Positions 9,067 through 17,659 of a stretch of 64,000 nt of DNA are shown one piece after another (the stretch's first letter is position 1; each line of letters starts with the position of its first letter). Origin of the DNA: Streptomyces violaceoruber (lineage in GTDB: Bacteria > Actinomycetota > Actinomycetes > Streptomycetales > Streptomycetaceae). The notes under the pieces are model-generated. The model was not told the DNA's origin. It did not search any database and saw only the letters and a list, made by a program, of their open reading frames with translations. A program made the translations under genes and the position numbers. Location of the stretch: contig NZ_CP137734.1 of assembly GCF_033406955.1 (NCBI RefSeq), positions 8,122,001 through 8,186,000 of the forward strand. The letters run 5' to 3'.

Positions 9067-12000
9067 TCACGCGTCGCCCGTGAACTCCCAACTGCCGTGG
9101 CCGGCCCGGAGGATGTCGAAGCCGGGCACCGACCGCACGAACTCCGCCCCGCGAGGGACGGTCGCGCGTCCGCCCTCGGACACCGGCACGTGGACCTCCG
9201 CCCGCGACCCGACGGGCACGCGGACCGTCAGCCGCAGCCTCCCGTCGACGGCGGACCACGCCACGGCCGCCTCCCCGCGCACGGTGCGGATCGAGGTGCG
9301 CGCCCACTCCACCCCCGTACGGGCGTCGGGGCGCACGGTGAGGGTGCGCCACCCCGCGTCGCCCGGCCTGAGCCCGGCCACGTTCTCGTACAGCCACTGG
9401 GCCACGGTGCCCTGGAAGTAGTGGTCGCGCGAGCGGGAGTCCAGCGGCCACATCTCCCACATGGTGTCGGCACCGTTGTCGTGCCAGTAGCCCCAACCGG
9501 GGTACGTGCGTCGGGTGGCCACGGCATGGGCGACGTCCGGGCGGCCGTGGGCGCACAGGACCCGCAGCAGCACGCTCGTGCCCAGGGCGCCGGTGTTGAG
9601 GTGGTTGCCGCGCTCCTCGATGTCGGCGACCAGGCTCTCCAGCACCGTGGCCCGCGCTCCTGGCGGCACCAGCCCGAACGCCAGCGGTATCGCGTTGGAC
9701 GTCTGCCGGTAGTCCGGGTCCTTGGCCGTGCGGTAGTGCCCGTCCGGTCCGAGGAACGCCTCGTTGAACGCCTTCCGCAGTTCCTCGGCGGCGGCCCGGT
9801 AGCGGCCGGGGACATCGTTGTCGCCGGGCAGCCCGGTCAGCGCCTCGCCCAGCTCCGCCGTGTGCAGCAGCGCCCGGTACAGGTACGCCGTCGCGGTCAG
9901 CCGGGTGTCCTCGGGCGGGTTGCCGCCGTAGCCGGGTGCCAGGTAGTCACCGAGAGCGGTGACGGCCAGGCCGTCCCGCAGTCGGCCGAGTTCCCAGTCC
10001 AGATAGCGGGTGAGGGTCTCCCAGTGCTCCCGGGCCGCACGCTCGTCCCCGTACACCCGGTACAACTCGCGCACCACGAAGGGATACACGGTCGTCCACT
10101 CGGGCGAGGGCCCGAGGTCGCCGTAGCCCCAGCCGCCGCTGGGCACGATCACGGGGAGCTGTCCGTCGTCGTTCTGGCTGTCGGCGAGGTCGCCGAGCCA
10201 CTTGGACAGGAAGCGCTGCATCCCGAAGGCGTACGTCATGACCGGCGTGCCCAGCTGGGCGTCGCCCGTCCAGCCGTTCTTCTCGTACATCGGCGTATCG
10301 GTGGGGATGCCGTGCAGGTTGTTCAGGACGGTGCGCCGCATGGCCCGGTCGAGCCACTCGTAGAACGGCTCCGAGCAGGAGAACGAGCTGACCTCGTCCA
10401 CGCGGGAGTGCACCAGCCGTCCCAGTACGTCCTCCGGGGCGGGCCGCGCGGGCAGGCCGTGGACCTCGACGTACCGGAAGCCCTTGTACGAGAAGCTGGG
10501 CTCCCACACCTCCTCGTCCCGGCCGGCGCACACGTACTCGTCGGTCTGGAAGCGGCCCGGCACGTGCCCGGTCTCGGCGTGCACACTGCCGTCGTCCTCG
10601 AGCTTCTCGCCGTGGACGAGGCGGACCACCGTGCCCTCGGCGGCCCCGCGCACGGTCAGCCGGGTCCAGCCGGCCATGGTGCGGCCCATGTCCACGACGT
10701 ACACGCCGTCGCGCAGTTCCCCGACGGCCTTCGGGCGGACGGTGTCGACGATCCCGATCGGGTCGTGCGGCTGCGCGCGGAGCGTGCCGCCCGGCGCCTC
10801 GCGCACTCCGGCCGACCGCCACCCCGAGTCGTCGAACCCGGCCCGGGACCAGCCCTCGGGTGCCCGCCGGGCGTCGTAGGTCTCCCCTGCGTACAGGGAG
10901 TTGGACAGGGTGGGACCCTCGGTGATGCGCCAGTCGCCGTCCGTGGCGACGGTGGTGCGGGTCCCGTCCGGGTGGTCGATCTCCAACTGCGCGAGCAGCC
11001 GGGGCTCGCCGTGCCACGGCGCGCGGTGCCAGTTCCAGACGTTGGGCGTCGTCATGCCGTAGAAGCCGCGCCCGACGGCGACCCCGATGGCGTTCTCGCC
11101 GCTCCGCAGCAACTCCGTCACGTCGTGGACGGCGTACAGCACCGTCTCGTCGTAGTCGGTGAATCCGGGGTCGAGAACCTGGTCGCCGACGCGCCGACCG
11201 TTGATCTCCGCCTCGTAGTAGGCGAGCCCGCTGATGTGCAGGCGTGCGCGTGCGACGCGGCCGTGGACGGTGAAGGAGCGGCGCAGCAGCGGGGCCGGCG
11301 CCTCGGGGCCGATGACGGTGACGTTGCCGCCCCAGGGCCCCTGGCCGTAGGGGGCCAGTACGGCGGCCGGTTCCCAGTCGCCGTCGTCGAACCGAGGCCC
11401 TTCCCAGCCCTCTTGCGCCGTGCCGCTGGTCCGCCAGCCGTCGCCGGTGCGCAGTTCACGGGTGCGTCCGTCCTCCGTCTCGACCAGGAGGCGGGCGAGG
11501 AAACCGCCGGGGTTCACACTGGCCCCGGGCCGGTTGGTGGCGAGGGCGGCGACGAGGATCGCGCCGTCGGCGGAGCGTGCCTGCTCGGTCACGTCAGCGG
11601 TGCGGCCGGTGCGCCAGCCGTCGGTCTGCAACGGTGCGTGGAGCACCTGTTGCCCGCCGACGTAGAGGGTGAAGTCGTCGTCGGCCGTGGCACTCACCAC
11701 CGCACGCTTCACCACGGAGCCCGCGGGCAGGGTGAGCGTGGCGCGGAACCGGCGTTCGCCCTCCGGGGCGTCCGAGGCGGTCGCGCCGGGGGACCAGATC
11801 CAGGATGCGCCGTCCAGGGACGGCGGCGCGGGCGGTTCCCCGGCGCCGATCCAGCGTGCCCGCCAGCCGTCGGCCGGCAGCGAGGTCTCCCACCAGCGGG
11901 TCTCGCTCCAGCGGGAACGGCGTCCGGCGGCGTCCCAGACCCGGACCTGCCAGTGGTAGCGGGTGCGGGGGAGCAGCGCGGGCCCGCCGTAGGGGATGCC

Positions 12001-12426
12001 GACGCTGCGGTCGGAGGCGACCTTGCCGGAGTCCCACACCGTGCGGGTGCGCGGGCCCCGGCCACCGGAGTCCCGGGTGACCCGGACGTGGTAGGCGGTC
12101 TGCCGGGCACCGTGCCCGGGGGCGGCCAGCTCCCAGGAGAGCCGCGGGCGTTCGACGTCCGTGCCGAGCAGGTTCTCCGTGTACTCGACGCCGGTCCGCA
12201 CGACGCGCAGACCGGTCCCGGTCGTCCCCGTCTTCGCCGGGCCGTCTCCCGTTCCGGAGCCGGCCGCCGCGACCGCGCCGCGGCCGGTCAGCGCCGTGAC
12301 GCCCGCGACACCCGCGGTCGTCACGGTGCCGCGGAGGAAGACTCTCCGGTTCCACCCCTCGGTTCCGTTCCCGGTGGACTCCCCGGTCGATCCCTCGGTC
12401 GATCCCTCGGTTGTTTCCTCGCTCAT
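9067..12426 (-). CDS. Tat-exported alpha-L-rhamnosidase, GH78
   Basis: 1119 residues from the ATG at 12426. An in-frame ATG at 12483 exists, but it would place the palindromic operator inside the gene, and AAGGCGG precedes the chosen start. After a low-complexity TEGS/TGES stretch comes a twin-arginine signal, NRRVFLRG plus a hydrophobic run ending AAA. The rest has the GH78 plan: N-terminal beta domains (an RVTRDSGG-type fibronectin-like module and two carbohydrate-binding-like modules), then an (alpha/alpha)6 catalytic domain containing NGWTGDAQLG, the segment that carries catalytic acids in GH78, and a C-terminal beta domain. It should release terminal rhamnose from plant glycosides or polysaccharides outside the cell. 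It is monocistronic and stops 12 bases from the end of the MbtH gene. Confidence 0.9.
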   Translation of the reverse strand: MSEETTEGSTEGSTGESTGNGTEGWNRRVFLRGTVTTAGVAGVTALTGRGAVAAAGSGTGDGPAKTGTTGTGLRVVRTGVEYTENLLGTDVERPRLSWELAAPGHGARQTAYHVRVTRDSGGRGPRTRTVWDSGKVASDRSVGIPYGGPALLPRTRYHWQVRVWDAAGRRSRWSETRWWETSLPADGWRARWIGAGEPPAPPSLDGASWIWSPGATASDAPEGERRFRATLTLPAGSVVKRAVVSATADDDFTLYVGGQQVLHAPLQTDGWRTGRTADVTEQARSADGAILVAALATNRPGASVNPGGFLARLLVETEDGRTRELRTGDGWRTSGTAQEGWEGPRFDDGDWEPAAVLAPYGQGPWGGNVTVIGPEAPAPLLRRSFTVHGRVARARLHISGLAYYEAEINGRRVGDQVLDPGFTDYDETVLYAVHDVTELLRSGENAIGVAVGRGFYGMTTPNVWNWHRAPWHGEPRLLAQLEIDHPDGTRTTVATDGDWRITEGPTLSNSLYAGETYDARRAPEGWSRAGFDDSGWRSAGVREAPGGTLRAQPHDPIGIVDTVRPKAVGELRDGVYVVDMGRTMAGWTRLTVRGAAEGTVVRLVHGEKLEDDGSVHAETGHVPGRFQTDEYVCAGRDEEVWEPSFSYKGFRYVEVHGLPARPAPEDVLGRLVHSRVDEVSSFSCSEPFYEWLDRAMRRTVLNNLHGIPTDTPMYEKNGWTGDAQLGTPVMTYAFGMQRFLSKWLGDLADSQNDDGQLPVIVPSGGWGYGDLGPSPEWTTVYPFVVRELYRVYGDERAAREHWETLTRYLDWELGRLRDGLAVTALGDYLAPGYGGNPPEDTRLTATAYLYRALLHTAELGEALTGLPGDNDVPGRYRAAAEELRKAFNEAFLGPDGHYRTAKDPDYRQTSNAIPLAFGLVPPGARATVLESLVADIEERGNHLNTGALGTSVLLRVLCAHGRPDVAHAVATRRTYPGWGYWHDNGADTMWEMWPLDSRSRDHYFQGTVAQWLYENVAGLRPGDAGWRTLTVRPDARTGVEWARTSIRTVRGEAAVAWSAVDGRLRLTVRVPVGSRAEVHVPVSEGGRATVPRGAEFVRSVPGFDILRAGHGSWEFTGDA

Positions 12427-12444
12427 GTGGGTCCGCCTTTGCGC

Positions 12445-12502
12445 TTGAAACGTTTCAACCGCTCGCTTCACGATCCTATGCACCCGCTGTGGACCGCATC
12501 AA
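12445..12502 (-). promoter_or_regulatory. Rhamnosidase promoter with LacI-type palindrome
   Basis: On the minus strand a -35-like TTGATG (12497-12502) and a -10-like TAGGAT (12473-12478) are 18 bases apart. Downstream lies the perfect palindrome TTGAAACGTTTCAA (12445-12458), placed where a repressor would block elongation or open-complex formation. The half-site is typical for LacI/GalR-family sugar regulators. No regulator gene is adjacent. A related site precedes the rhamnose-type binding protein at 51.86 kb. Confidence 0.7.
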
Positions 12503-12528
12503 GGGATGTGACGACGGTTGCCGAGCGC

Positions 12529-13035
12529 TCAGTCCTCCGCGTCGAGCCGGGCCAGCCGTGCCGTCACGTCGTCCGCGAGACGGGTGAGCAGACGCGTGAG
12601 GTCCTCGCGGTCCTGCGGCGGCCAGTCGGCGAGCGCCTCGGCGAACCAGCCGAGCAGGGACGTCATGTACCGGTTGGCGGCGTCCAGCCCGTCCCCGGTC
12701 GGTTCGATGAGGCTCGCGCGGCGGTCGTGGGGATCGGCGACCCGGCGTACCAGACCGCGCTTCTCCAGCGCCTGCACCTGGCGGGTGACGTGCGGGCCCA
12801 CTACCTGCATCCGGTCGGCGATCTCGCCGATCCGCAGCGGCTGGTCGGCCGTGCGCAGGGTCACCAGCACGCCCATGGCGGGGCGGTCCAGGGCGAGTCC
12901 GGCCGCCTCGGCGGCGCGTTCCGTGAGCCGCCCCTTGTTGAACGCGGCACTGAGCTGGGTGAGTCGGGGCAGCACGGTGAGCAGGTCGTCGTGCGGATCG
13001 TCCGGTCCGGCGGGTTCGGCGGCTTCGGGGGTCAT
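12529..13035 (-). CDS. MarR-family transcriptional regulator
   Basis: 168 residues with the winged-helix pattern of MarR proteins: LRIGEIADRMQVVGPHVTRQ as the helix-turn-helix, then KRGLVRRVADPHDRRA as the wing with the conserved DxRR. It is divergent from a flavin monooxygenase gene 171 bases away, and two AGGTA-type palindromes lie between. By analogy with other MarR/oxidoreductase pairs it probably represses itself and the monooxygenase until a phenolic or antibiotic-like ligand binds. The ligand is unknown. Confidence 0.88.
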   Translation of the reverse strand: MTPEAAEPAGPDDPHDDLLTVLPRLTQLSAAFNKGRLTERAAEAAGLALDRPAMGVLVTLRTADQPLRIGEIADRMQVVGPHVTRQVQALEKRGLVRRVADPHDRRASLIEPTGDGLDAANRYMTSLLGWFAEALADWPPQDREDLTRLLTRLADDVTARLARLDAED

Positions 13036-13049
13036 GAGGTCTCCATTTG

Positions 13050-13134
13050 CATACCTGACTTAGGTATCTATATCGTGGGGGGTGGCCGGTGTCCGGGAGG
13101 GCGCCGTATGGCCGCCATAAAGATACCTAAGGTA
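13050..13134. promoter_or_regulatory. Two palindromic operators between MarR and monooxygenase genes
   Basis: ATACCT-GACTT-AGGTAT spans 13050-13066, close to the MarR start. TACCT-A-AGGTA spans 13124-13134, close to the monooxygenase. Both share the ACCT/AGGT arms, so a single dimeric regulator could bind each and control both directions. No other regulator is adjacent, hence the MarR assignment. Confidence 0.7.
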
Positions 13135-13206
13135 CGTATGTATGTCGCTCGCGCGACACGTGCCTCCGTCTTCCCGGGTTTCGTCCCGGTGGAAGGGTGA
13201 GAAGCC

Positions 13207-14430
13207 ATGGTCCACACATCCCGTCCCGCTCGCCGCGTACTGATCTCCGGGGCAAGTATCGCGGGCCCCGCGCTCGCGCACTGGCTCGACCGGTACGGCT
13301 TCGAGGTGACCGTCGTCGAGAAGGCGGCCGCCGTCCGCGGGGGCGGCTACGCGATCGACGTGCGCGGCACGGCCCGCGAGGCCGTCGACCGCATGGGTCT
13401 GCTGCCGGCGCTGACCGAGGCGCACGTCGACAGTCAGCGGATCACCTTCGTGGACGCGGCGGGGGAGACGGTCGGCTCGCTCCAGCCCGAGCAGCTGACC
13501 GGGGGAGAGGCGGGGGTCGACCTCGAGGTCCGGCGCGGCGACCTGGCCGACGCGCTCTACGCCCCGCTGCGGGATCGGGTCGAGTTCCTCTTCGAGGACT
13601 CGATCGCCACCCTCGACGACACCGGCGACGCCGTGCACGTCGTCTTCGACAGCGGCCTGCGCCGCACCTTCGACCTCGTGGTCGGCGCGGACGGACTGCA
13701 CTCGAACACGCGCAGGCTGGTCTTCGGGCCCGAGGAGCCGTTCCACCGCTACCTCGGACACGTCTTCGCGGGCTTCACGCTGCCGAACGAGTTCGGACTC
13801 GCACACGAGGCCGTCATCTGGAACGAACCGGGGCGCAGCGCCGTCCTCTACGCCCACGAGCCCGCCGGCCGGCTGCACGGCTTCCTCACCTTCACCCGCG
13901 AAGCCCCGCCCTTCGACGCCTTCCGTGACCCCCGCGCCCAGCGGGACCTGGTGGCGGCGCGCTTCCCCGAGCGGGTCTGGCACCTGCCGCGGCTGGTCGA
14001 GGGCATGCGCGAGGCCGACGACCTCTTCTTCGACATCGTGAGCCAGATCCACCTGCGCACCTGGTCCCACGGGCGTGTCGTCCTCGCCGGCGACGCCGCG
14101 CACGCCACGTCGTTCATCTCCGGCCAGGGGTCGAGCGTCGCGCTCGTCGGTGCGTACGTCCTGGCCGGCGAACTGGCCGCGCACGCGGACCACACGGAGG
14201 CCTTCGCCGCCTACGAGCGCAGGATGCGTCCCTTCGCCGAGCGCAACCAGGCGCTGGCCACCAGCGGCGGCTCGGCGGTCACCCCGGCGACACGGCAGGA
14301 GTTGGAAGCGCGCAACGCCCTGCTGCGCGATCCGGAGGCGGCGGCGCGGGCCATGGTGACCACGAGCGCCCGGGAAGGGCGCGCCGCCCACTCCTCCCTG
14401 GAACTGCCCGACTACCGGCCGTCCGCCTGA
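13207..14430 (+). CDS. FAD-dependent monooxygenase (PHBH/Tet(X)-like fold)
   Basis: 407 residues. The N-terminal dinucleotide fold has SGASIAGPALA (GxGxxG region, first Gly replaced by Ser) followed by a VVEKA ribose-binding acid. GADGLHSNTR is the conserved DG motif, and GDAAHATSFISGQG is the second FAD motif. This is the group A aromatic hydroxylase family, which oxidises aromatic compounds or polyketides with NAD(P)H and O2. The RBS is GTGAGAAGCC just before the ATG. It is divergent from the MarR gene and overlaps the end of the convergent TetR gene by 19 bases. The substrate cannot be told from sequence. Confidence 0.85.
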   Translation: MVHTSRPARRVLISGASIAGPALAHWLDRYGFEVTVVEKAAAVRGGGYAIDVRGTAREAVDRMGLLPALTEAHVDSQRITFVDAAGETVGSLQPEQLTGGEAGVDLEVRRGDLADALYAPLRDRVEFLFEDSIATLDDTGDAVHVVFDSGLRRTFDLVVGADGLHSNTRRLVFGPEEPFHRYLGHVFAGFTLPNEFGLAHEAVIWNEPGRSAVLYAHEPAGRLHGFLTFTREAPPFDAFRDPRAQRDLVAARFPERVWHLPRLVEGMREADDLFFDIVSQIHLRTWSHGRVVLAGDAAHATSFISGQGSSVALVGAYVLAGELAAHADHTEAFAAYERRMRPFAERNQALATSGGSAVTPATRQELEARNALLRDPEAAARAMVTTSAREGRAAHSSLELPDYRPSA

Positions 14431-15023
14431 GGGGGACGCGGACCCGCCTGTGACCGCCAGCCGTGCAGGAGCAGGTCGAACACCGTCTCCACGGTCGCCC
14501 GGGGATCGTGCCGTCCCGTGGTCAGGGCGGGGATCTCCAGGACGAACCGGGCCAGCGCCGCGCACGCCGAATCGTCCGGCTCCCGGTCGAGTTCCTCCGC
14601 GATCACGGTGCTCAGAGTGTCGGCGTGTCGCATCCACATGCGCTCCGAGTACTCGCGGAGCGCCGGCGTGTCGCTGACCAGGGCGGTGAAGCGCGCCCGG
14701 CGCGGATCGGTCACGATCGGCACCCAGGACTCCAGGGCGTGTGCCCGGAGTGCCTCGACCACGCCCTGGCCGTCGGGCCGTTCCCGCACGGCGGCGGCCA
14801 GCGCGGCGTCGACTTCCTGCTCGCGGTCGAAGACCAGCGACTCCTTGCTCGGAAAGTGCGCGAAGAGGGTCGTCGTCGAGACATCGGCCCGCTCGGCGAC
14901 GTCGCGGACGCTGACCCGGTCGAAACCGTGCTCCAGGAACAGCTGCAGGGCGGCGTCGGCGATGGCCTGCCTGGTCGCCGCCTTCTTGCGCTCGCGGCGG
15001 CCTGGGGTCGGTGAGTCGGGCAT
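14412..15023 (-). CDS. TetR-family transcriptional regulator
   Basis: 203 residues. The N-terminal helix-turn-helix is classic: RQAIADAALQLFLEHGF, then VSVRDVAERADVSTTTLFAHF and SKESL. The C-terminal ligand domain is unspecific. It is divergent from a Tet(X)-like monooxygenase with about 150 bases between, in which a CAGTT-type inverted repeat lies. The arrangement is that of an inducible resistance or catabolic pair in which the enzyme substrate is the inducer (inference). Confidence 0.88.
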   Translation of the reverse strand: MPDSPTPGRRERKKAATRQAIADAALQLFLEHGFDRVSVRDVAERADVSTTTLFAHFPSKESLVFDREQEVDAALAAAVRERPDGQGVVEALRAHALESWVPIVTDPRRARFTALVSDTPALREYSERMWMRHADTLSTVIAEELDREPDDSACAALARFVLEIPALTTGRHDPRATVETVFDLLLHGWRSQAGPRPPQADGR

Positions 15024-15091
15024 GGCGCCACTCTAACGCACGACTGGAACGACACAGGAACTGAACCCGAACCGTAAGTGCTGTGACTAAA

Positions 15092-15112
15092 AAACTGGAA
15101 CAGTTGCAGTTT
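15092..15112. promoter_or_regulatory. Candidate TetR operator
   Basis: AAACTG-GAA-CAGTT followed by G-CAGTTT forms nested inverted repeats (AACTG 15093-15097 with CAGTT 15101-15105 and CAGTTT 15107-15112). It lies in the AT-richest stretch of the divergent TetR/monooxygenase gap. Assignment to the neighbouring TetR is by position only. Confidence 0.55.
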
Positions 15113-15171
15113 CTCACTCGTTTCTGCTTTGGTGGTTTCCACGGGGGACCCGCCAACGGAAGGAAGCCACC

Positions 15172-16338
15172 ATGAACTCTCCGACACCCGCCGCCGCGCG
15201 GATCAGCATCATCGGTGCGGGCCCGGGAGGGCTCACCTGCGCACGTGTGCTGCGCCGGCACGGCATCGCGGTGACGGTGTACGACCGCGATCCGGACGCC
15301 GCCTCCCGCGACCAGGGAGGCTCGCTCGACCTGCACGAGGAGGACGGTCAGCTCGCGCTCCGCGAAGCGGGCCTGCTGGAGGAGTTCTTCGCGCTCGCCA
15401 GGTGCGAGAGCCAGGAGGAGCGCCGCTTCGACACCGCGGGGCGGCTCCTCGGGCGCCGGCTGCCGGACGAGGGCGAGACGGCCCGCCCGGAGATCGACCG
15501 CGGCCAGCTCCGGGGACTCCTGCTGGAATCTCTGGACGCCGGGACGGTGCGGTGGGGACACGGCCTGGAATCGGTGAGCGGGCCTGCCGAAGGTCCGCGG
15601 ACGCTCACCTTCACCGACGGGAGCACCGTGGAGACGGACCTCGTGATCGGAGCGGACGGCGCCTTCTCCCGCGTCCGCGCGGCGGTGTCCGACGCGGTAC
15701 CGCGCTACACCGGGGTCGGCTTCCTCGAGGCCTGGTTCGACGACATGGAATCCGCGCACCCGGAGCTGTCCGAACTGGTCGGCCGGGGCAGCGCCCACGT
15801 GGCCGACGGACAGCGGGGCCTGTTCGCGCAGCGGAACAGTGGTGGGCACATGCGCGTCTACGTCATGCGGAGGGTCGCCCTGGACTGGATGACGGCGAGC
15901 GGGCTGCGTCCGGACGACACCGACGGCATCCGGGCCCGGCTCCTCGCCGAGTACGCCGGCTGGTCACCCCGGATACTCCGGATGATCACCGAGAACGACG
16001 GCCCGTACGTCGACCGTCCGCTCTTCGCCCTGCCGGTGCCGCACACCTGGCGGCCCACGCCGGGCGTGACCCTGCTGGGCGACGCCGCGCACCTCATGCC
16101 CCCGCTCGGCGTCGGAGTCAACCTCGCCATGCTCGACGGCGCGGAACTCGCGCTCGCCCTCGCGGCGTCCGCCACCGTCGACGATGCCGTGCGCACCTAC
16201 GAGAAGACGATGCTTCCGCGCTCGGCCGAGATCGCCGGCATGCTCGAGGGCGGTGCCGGCTTCCTGCTGGAGGAGCCGGACGCCGAAGACCTCGCGCGGC
16301 TCGGTGCGCCCGGAGCGGACGGCGGACCCGGCGAGTGA
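15172..16338 (+). CDS. Tet(X)-like flavin monooxygenase
   Basis: 388 residues. IGAGPGG near residue 12 binds FAD. DQGGSLDLHEEDGQLALREAG matches the segment in which Tet(X) carries GGTLDLH, a region close to FAD and substrate. GADGAFSRVR and GDAAHLMPPLGVGVNLAM are the other FAD motifs. Tet(X) enzymes hydroxylate and inactivate tetracyclines, but many Streptomyces relatives are biosynthetic or orphan hydroxylases, so the substrate is open. The ATG is preceded by GGAAGG. It is divergent from a TetR gene, which adds to the resemblance to an inducible detoxification unit. It is not adjacent to any polyketide cluster in this window. Confidence 0.82.
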   Translation: MNSPTPAAARISIIGAGPGGLTCARVLRRHGIAVTVYDRDPDAASRDQGGSLDLHEEDGQLALREAGLLEEFFALARCESQEERRFDTAGRLLGRRLPDEGETARPEIDRGQLRGLLLESLDAGTVRWGHGLESVSGPAEGPRTLTFTDGSTVETDLVIGADGAFSRVRAAVSDAVPRYTGVGFLEAWFDDMESAHPELSELVGRGSAHVADGQRGLFAQRNSGGHMRVYVMRRVALDWMTASGLRPDDTDGIRARLLAEYAGWSPRILRMITENDGPYVDRPLFALPVPHTWRPTPGVTLLGDAAHLMPPLGVGVNLAMLDGAELALALAASATVDDAVRTYEKTMLPRSAEIAGMLEGGAGFLLEEPDAEDLARLGAPGADGGPGE

Positions 16339-16402
16339 CGCGGGCCCGGACCGCTGTGCCTGCCCGGGGAGCGGGGCCCGCCCGGCCGGTAGGGTCGAGC
16401 CC

Positions 16403-16804
16403 ATGGATGCGCTCCTGCCGTTCGTGCTCCTCGCCGGTGGCCTCGCCGCGGTCCTCGGCAGCTTCACCTGGCTGGCGTCGCGCGTGCGCCGCCGGGGCCT
16501 GGCGGGCGGGGCGATGGGCGCGGCCCTCGCCTCCTACGAGGAGGCGTTCCGCACCACGGCGTACGCCTCCCACGTCGAGATCCGCGCCCAGGCGGAACGC
16601 AGGTCCCCGCTGCTGTCGCCCGACGACTGGCGATGGGCTCCCGCCGCGCCGGACGGGACCGGTGCGGAGGCGGGCCGGACGGCCAGCCGCGGTTCTAGCC
16701 GGTCCCGACGCGGCCGGGCCCGCTGGTTCCGCCGCCGGCGCGGCCCCCTCGCGACCGGGCACTCCGGTGGGCACGAGGGGGCGGGCGGGCCGGACGGGTC
16801 CTAA
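16403..16804 (+). CDS. Small single-span membrane protein, function unknown
   Basis: 133 residues from the ATG at 16403. One N-terminal hydrophobic segment (MDALLPFVLLAGGLAAVLGS, residues 1-20) is followed by a basic anchor RVRRR and an alanine-rich helix with EEAFRTTAYASHVEI. The tail is arginine/serine/glycine-rich and probably disordered. I do not recognise a domain. The orientation suggests inner-membrane anchoring with a cytoplasmic basic tail. It starts 65 bases after the monooxygenase and ends 4 bases into the convergent chitinase gene. Codon use is normal for the region, supporting real coding. Confidence 0.7.
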   Translation: MDALLPFVLLAGGLAAVLGSFTWLASRVRRRGLAGGAMGAALASYEEAFRTTAYASHVEIRAQAERRSPLLSPDDWRWAPAAPDGTGAEAGRTASRGSSRSRRGRARWFRRRRGPLATGHSGGHEGAGGPDGS

Positions 16805-17535
16805 CAGCTCAGGTTGCCGCCGGGCTCGACACCGAGGAGCTGGGTGAAGCGCTCGTAGTTGTCGATCCGGCTCTGGACCTGCCCGGGATTGCCCCCGTCG
16901 CACTCCAGGCTGCCGTTGATGGACCGGATGGTCTCGCCGAACCCGGCGCCGTTGACCATGGCGTCGTGCGGGGTCATGGTGCCGGGTCCGGTCTGGGTGT
17001 TCCAGTACCACAGGCCCGTCTTCCAGGCCACGGCCGAGTCGTTCTGGACCAGGTCGGGGTTGTTGAGCAGATCGATGCCGAGGGCGTCCCCGGCGGCCTT
17101 GTAGTTGAAGTTCCAGCTCAGCTGGACGGGCCCGCGCCCGTAGTACTTGTCGTTGCCGGCCGGGCAGCCGTACGGCTGGGACGCGTCGCAGTAGTGCGGG
17201 TAGTTGGCGGTGTTCTGCTCCACCACGTACACCAGCCCGCCGGTCTCGTGGCCGACGTTGGCGAGGAAGGCGGCGGCCTCCTGCTTCTTCACGGTGTCGC
17301 TGCCGGTGTTCGAGAACCCCGGGTAGGCGCTGAGCGCGGCGGTGAGGCCGCTGTAGGTGTAGAAGGAGTTCCGGCTCGGGAACATTTGGTCGAACTGGGC
17401 TTCGCTGACCACGAATTCGGCGGCGGCGGTCCGGGTGTCGGACTTCTCGGCGACGGCCGACGGCGCCATGGTCAGCGTGCACAGGGCGGCGGCCGCACCG
17501 GTGGCGGCCAGCAGCGCGAGCTTGCGGTGCTGCAC
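16801..17535 (-). CDS. chiG: Secreted GH19 chitinase (ChiG type, catalytic domain only)
   Basis: 244 residues from the GTG at 17535, which has AGGAG upstream; an upstream in-frame start would precede the signal peptide with a non-signal segment. The signal peptide runs to about AVAEKSDT. The GH19 domain shows FLANVGHETGG with the catalytic acid Glu, the second acid in VVEQNTA, YYGRGPVQLSWNFNY and the C-terminal Cys. No chitin-binding module is present, as in S. coelicolor ChiF/ChiG type enzymes. It hydrolyses chitin with inversion. It lies directly downstream of an AA10 LPMO gene on the same strand, with a strong hairpin between them, so it may be expressed by partial read-through. Confidence 0.88.
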   Translation of the reverse strand: MQHRKLALLAATGAAAALCTLTMAPSAVAEKSDTRTAAAEFVVSEAQFDQMFPSRNSFYTYSGLTAALSAYPGFSNTGSDTVKKQEAAAFLANVGHETGGLVYVVEQNTANYPHYCDASQPYGCPAGNDKYYGRGPVQLSWNFNYKAAGDALGIDLLNNPDLVQNDSAVAWKTGLWYWNTQTGPGTMTPHDAMVNGAGFGETIRSINGSLECDGGNPGQVQSRIDNYERFTQLLGVEPGGNLSC

Positions 17536-17596
17536 GGTATCTGCTCCTGCTCGATGGTAGGGAGGGTCGGGGGGAGGGCGGAGGCGGCGGGCGGAG

Positions 17597-17639
17597 GGGG
17601 AGCGGCCGTGCACCCTCGAAGAGGGTGCGACCGCTCCCC
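17597..17639 (-). terminator. Strong hairpin between LPMO and chitinase genes
   Basis: GGGGAGCGG (17597-17605) pairs with CCGCTCCCC (17631-17639). An inner perfect stem GCACCCTC/GAGGGTGC (17610-17617 and 17621-17628) has a three-base loop. It follows the LPMO stop by 21 bases and precedes the chitinase start. There is no clear U tract, as usual in Streptomyces. It could reduce chitinase expression relative to LPMO or stabilise the upstream message. Confidence 0.7.
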
Positions 17640-17659
17640 GGACCGCTCCGACCGGCCCG

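Noticed and set aside
9097..13200. A 1367-codon plus-strand frame over the rhamnosidase and MarR genes
   Set aside because: Antisense shadow with no recognisable domain; the minus strand has GH78 and MarR motifs, signal peptide and operators.
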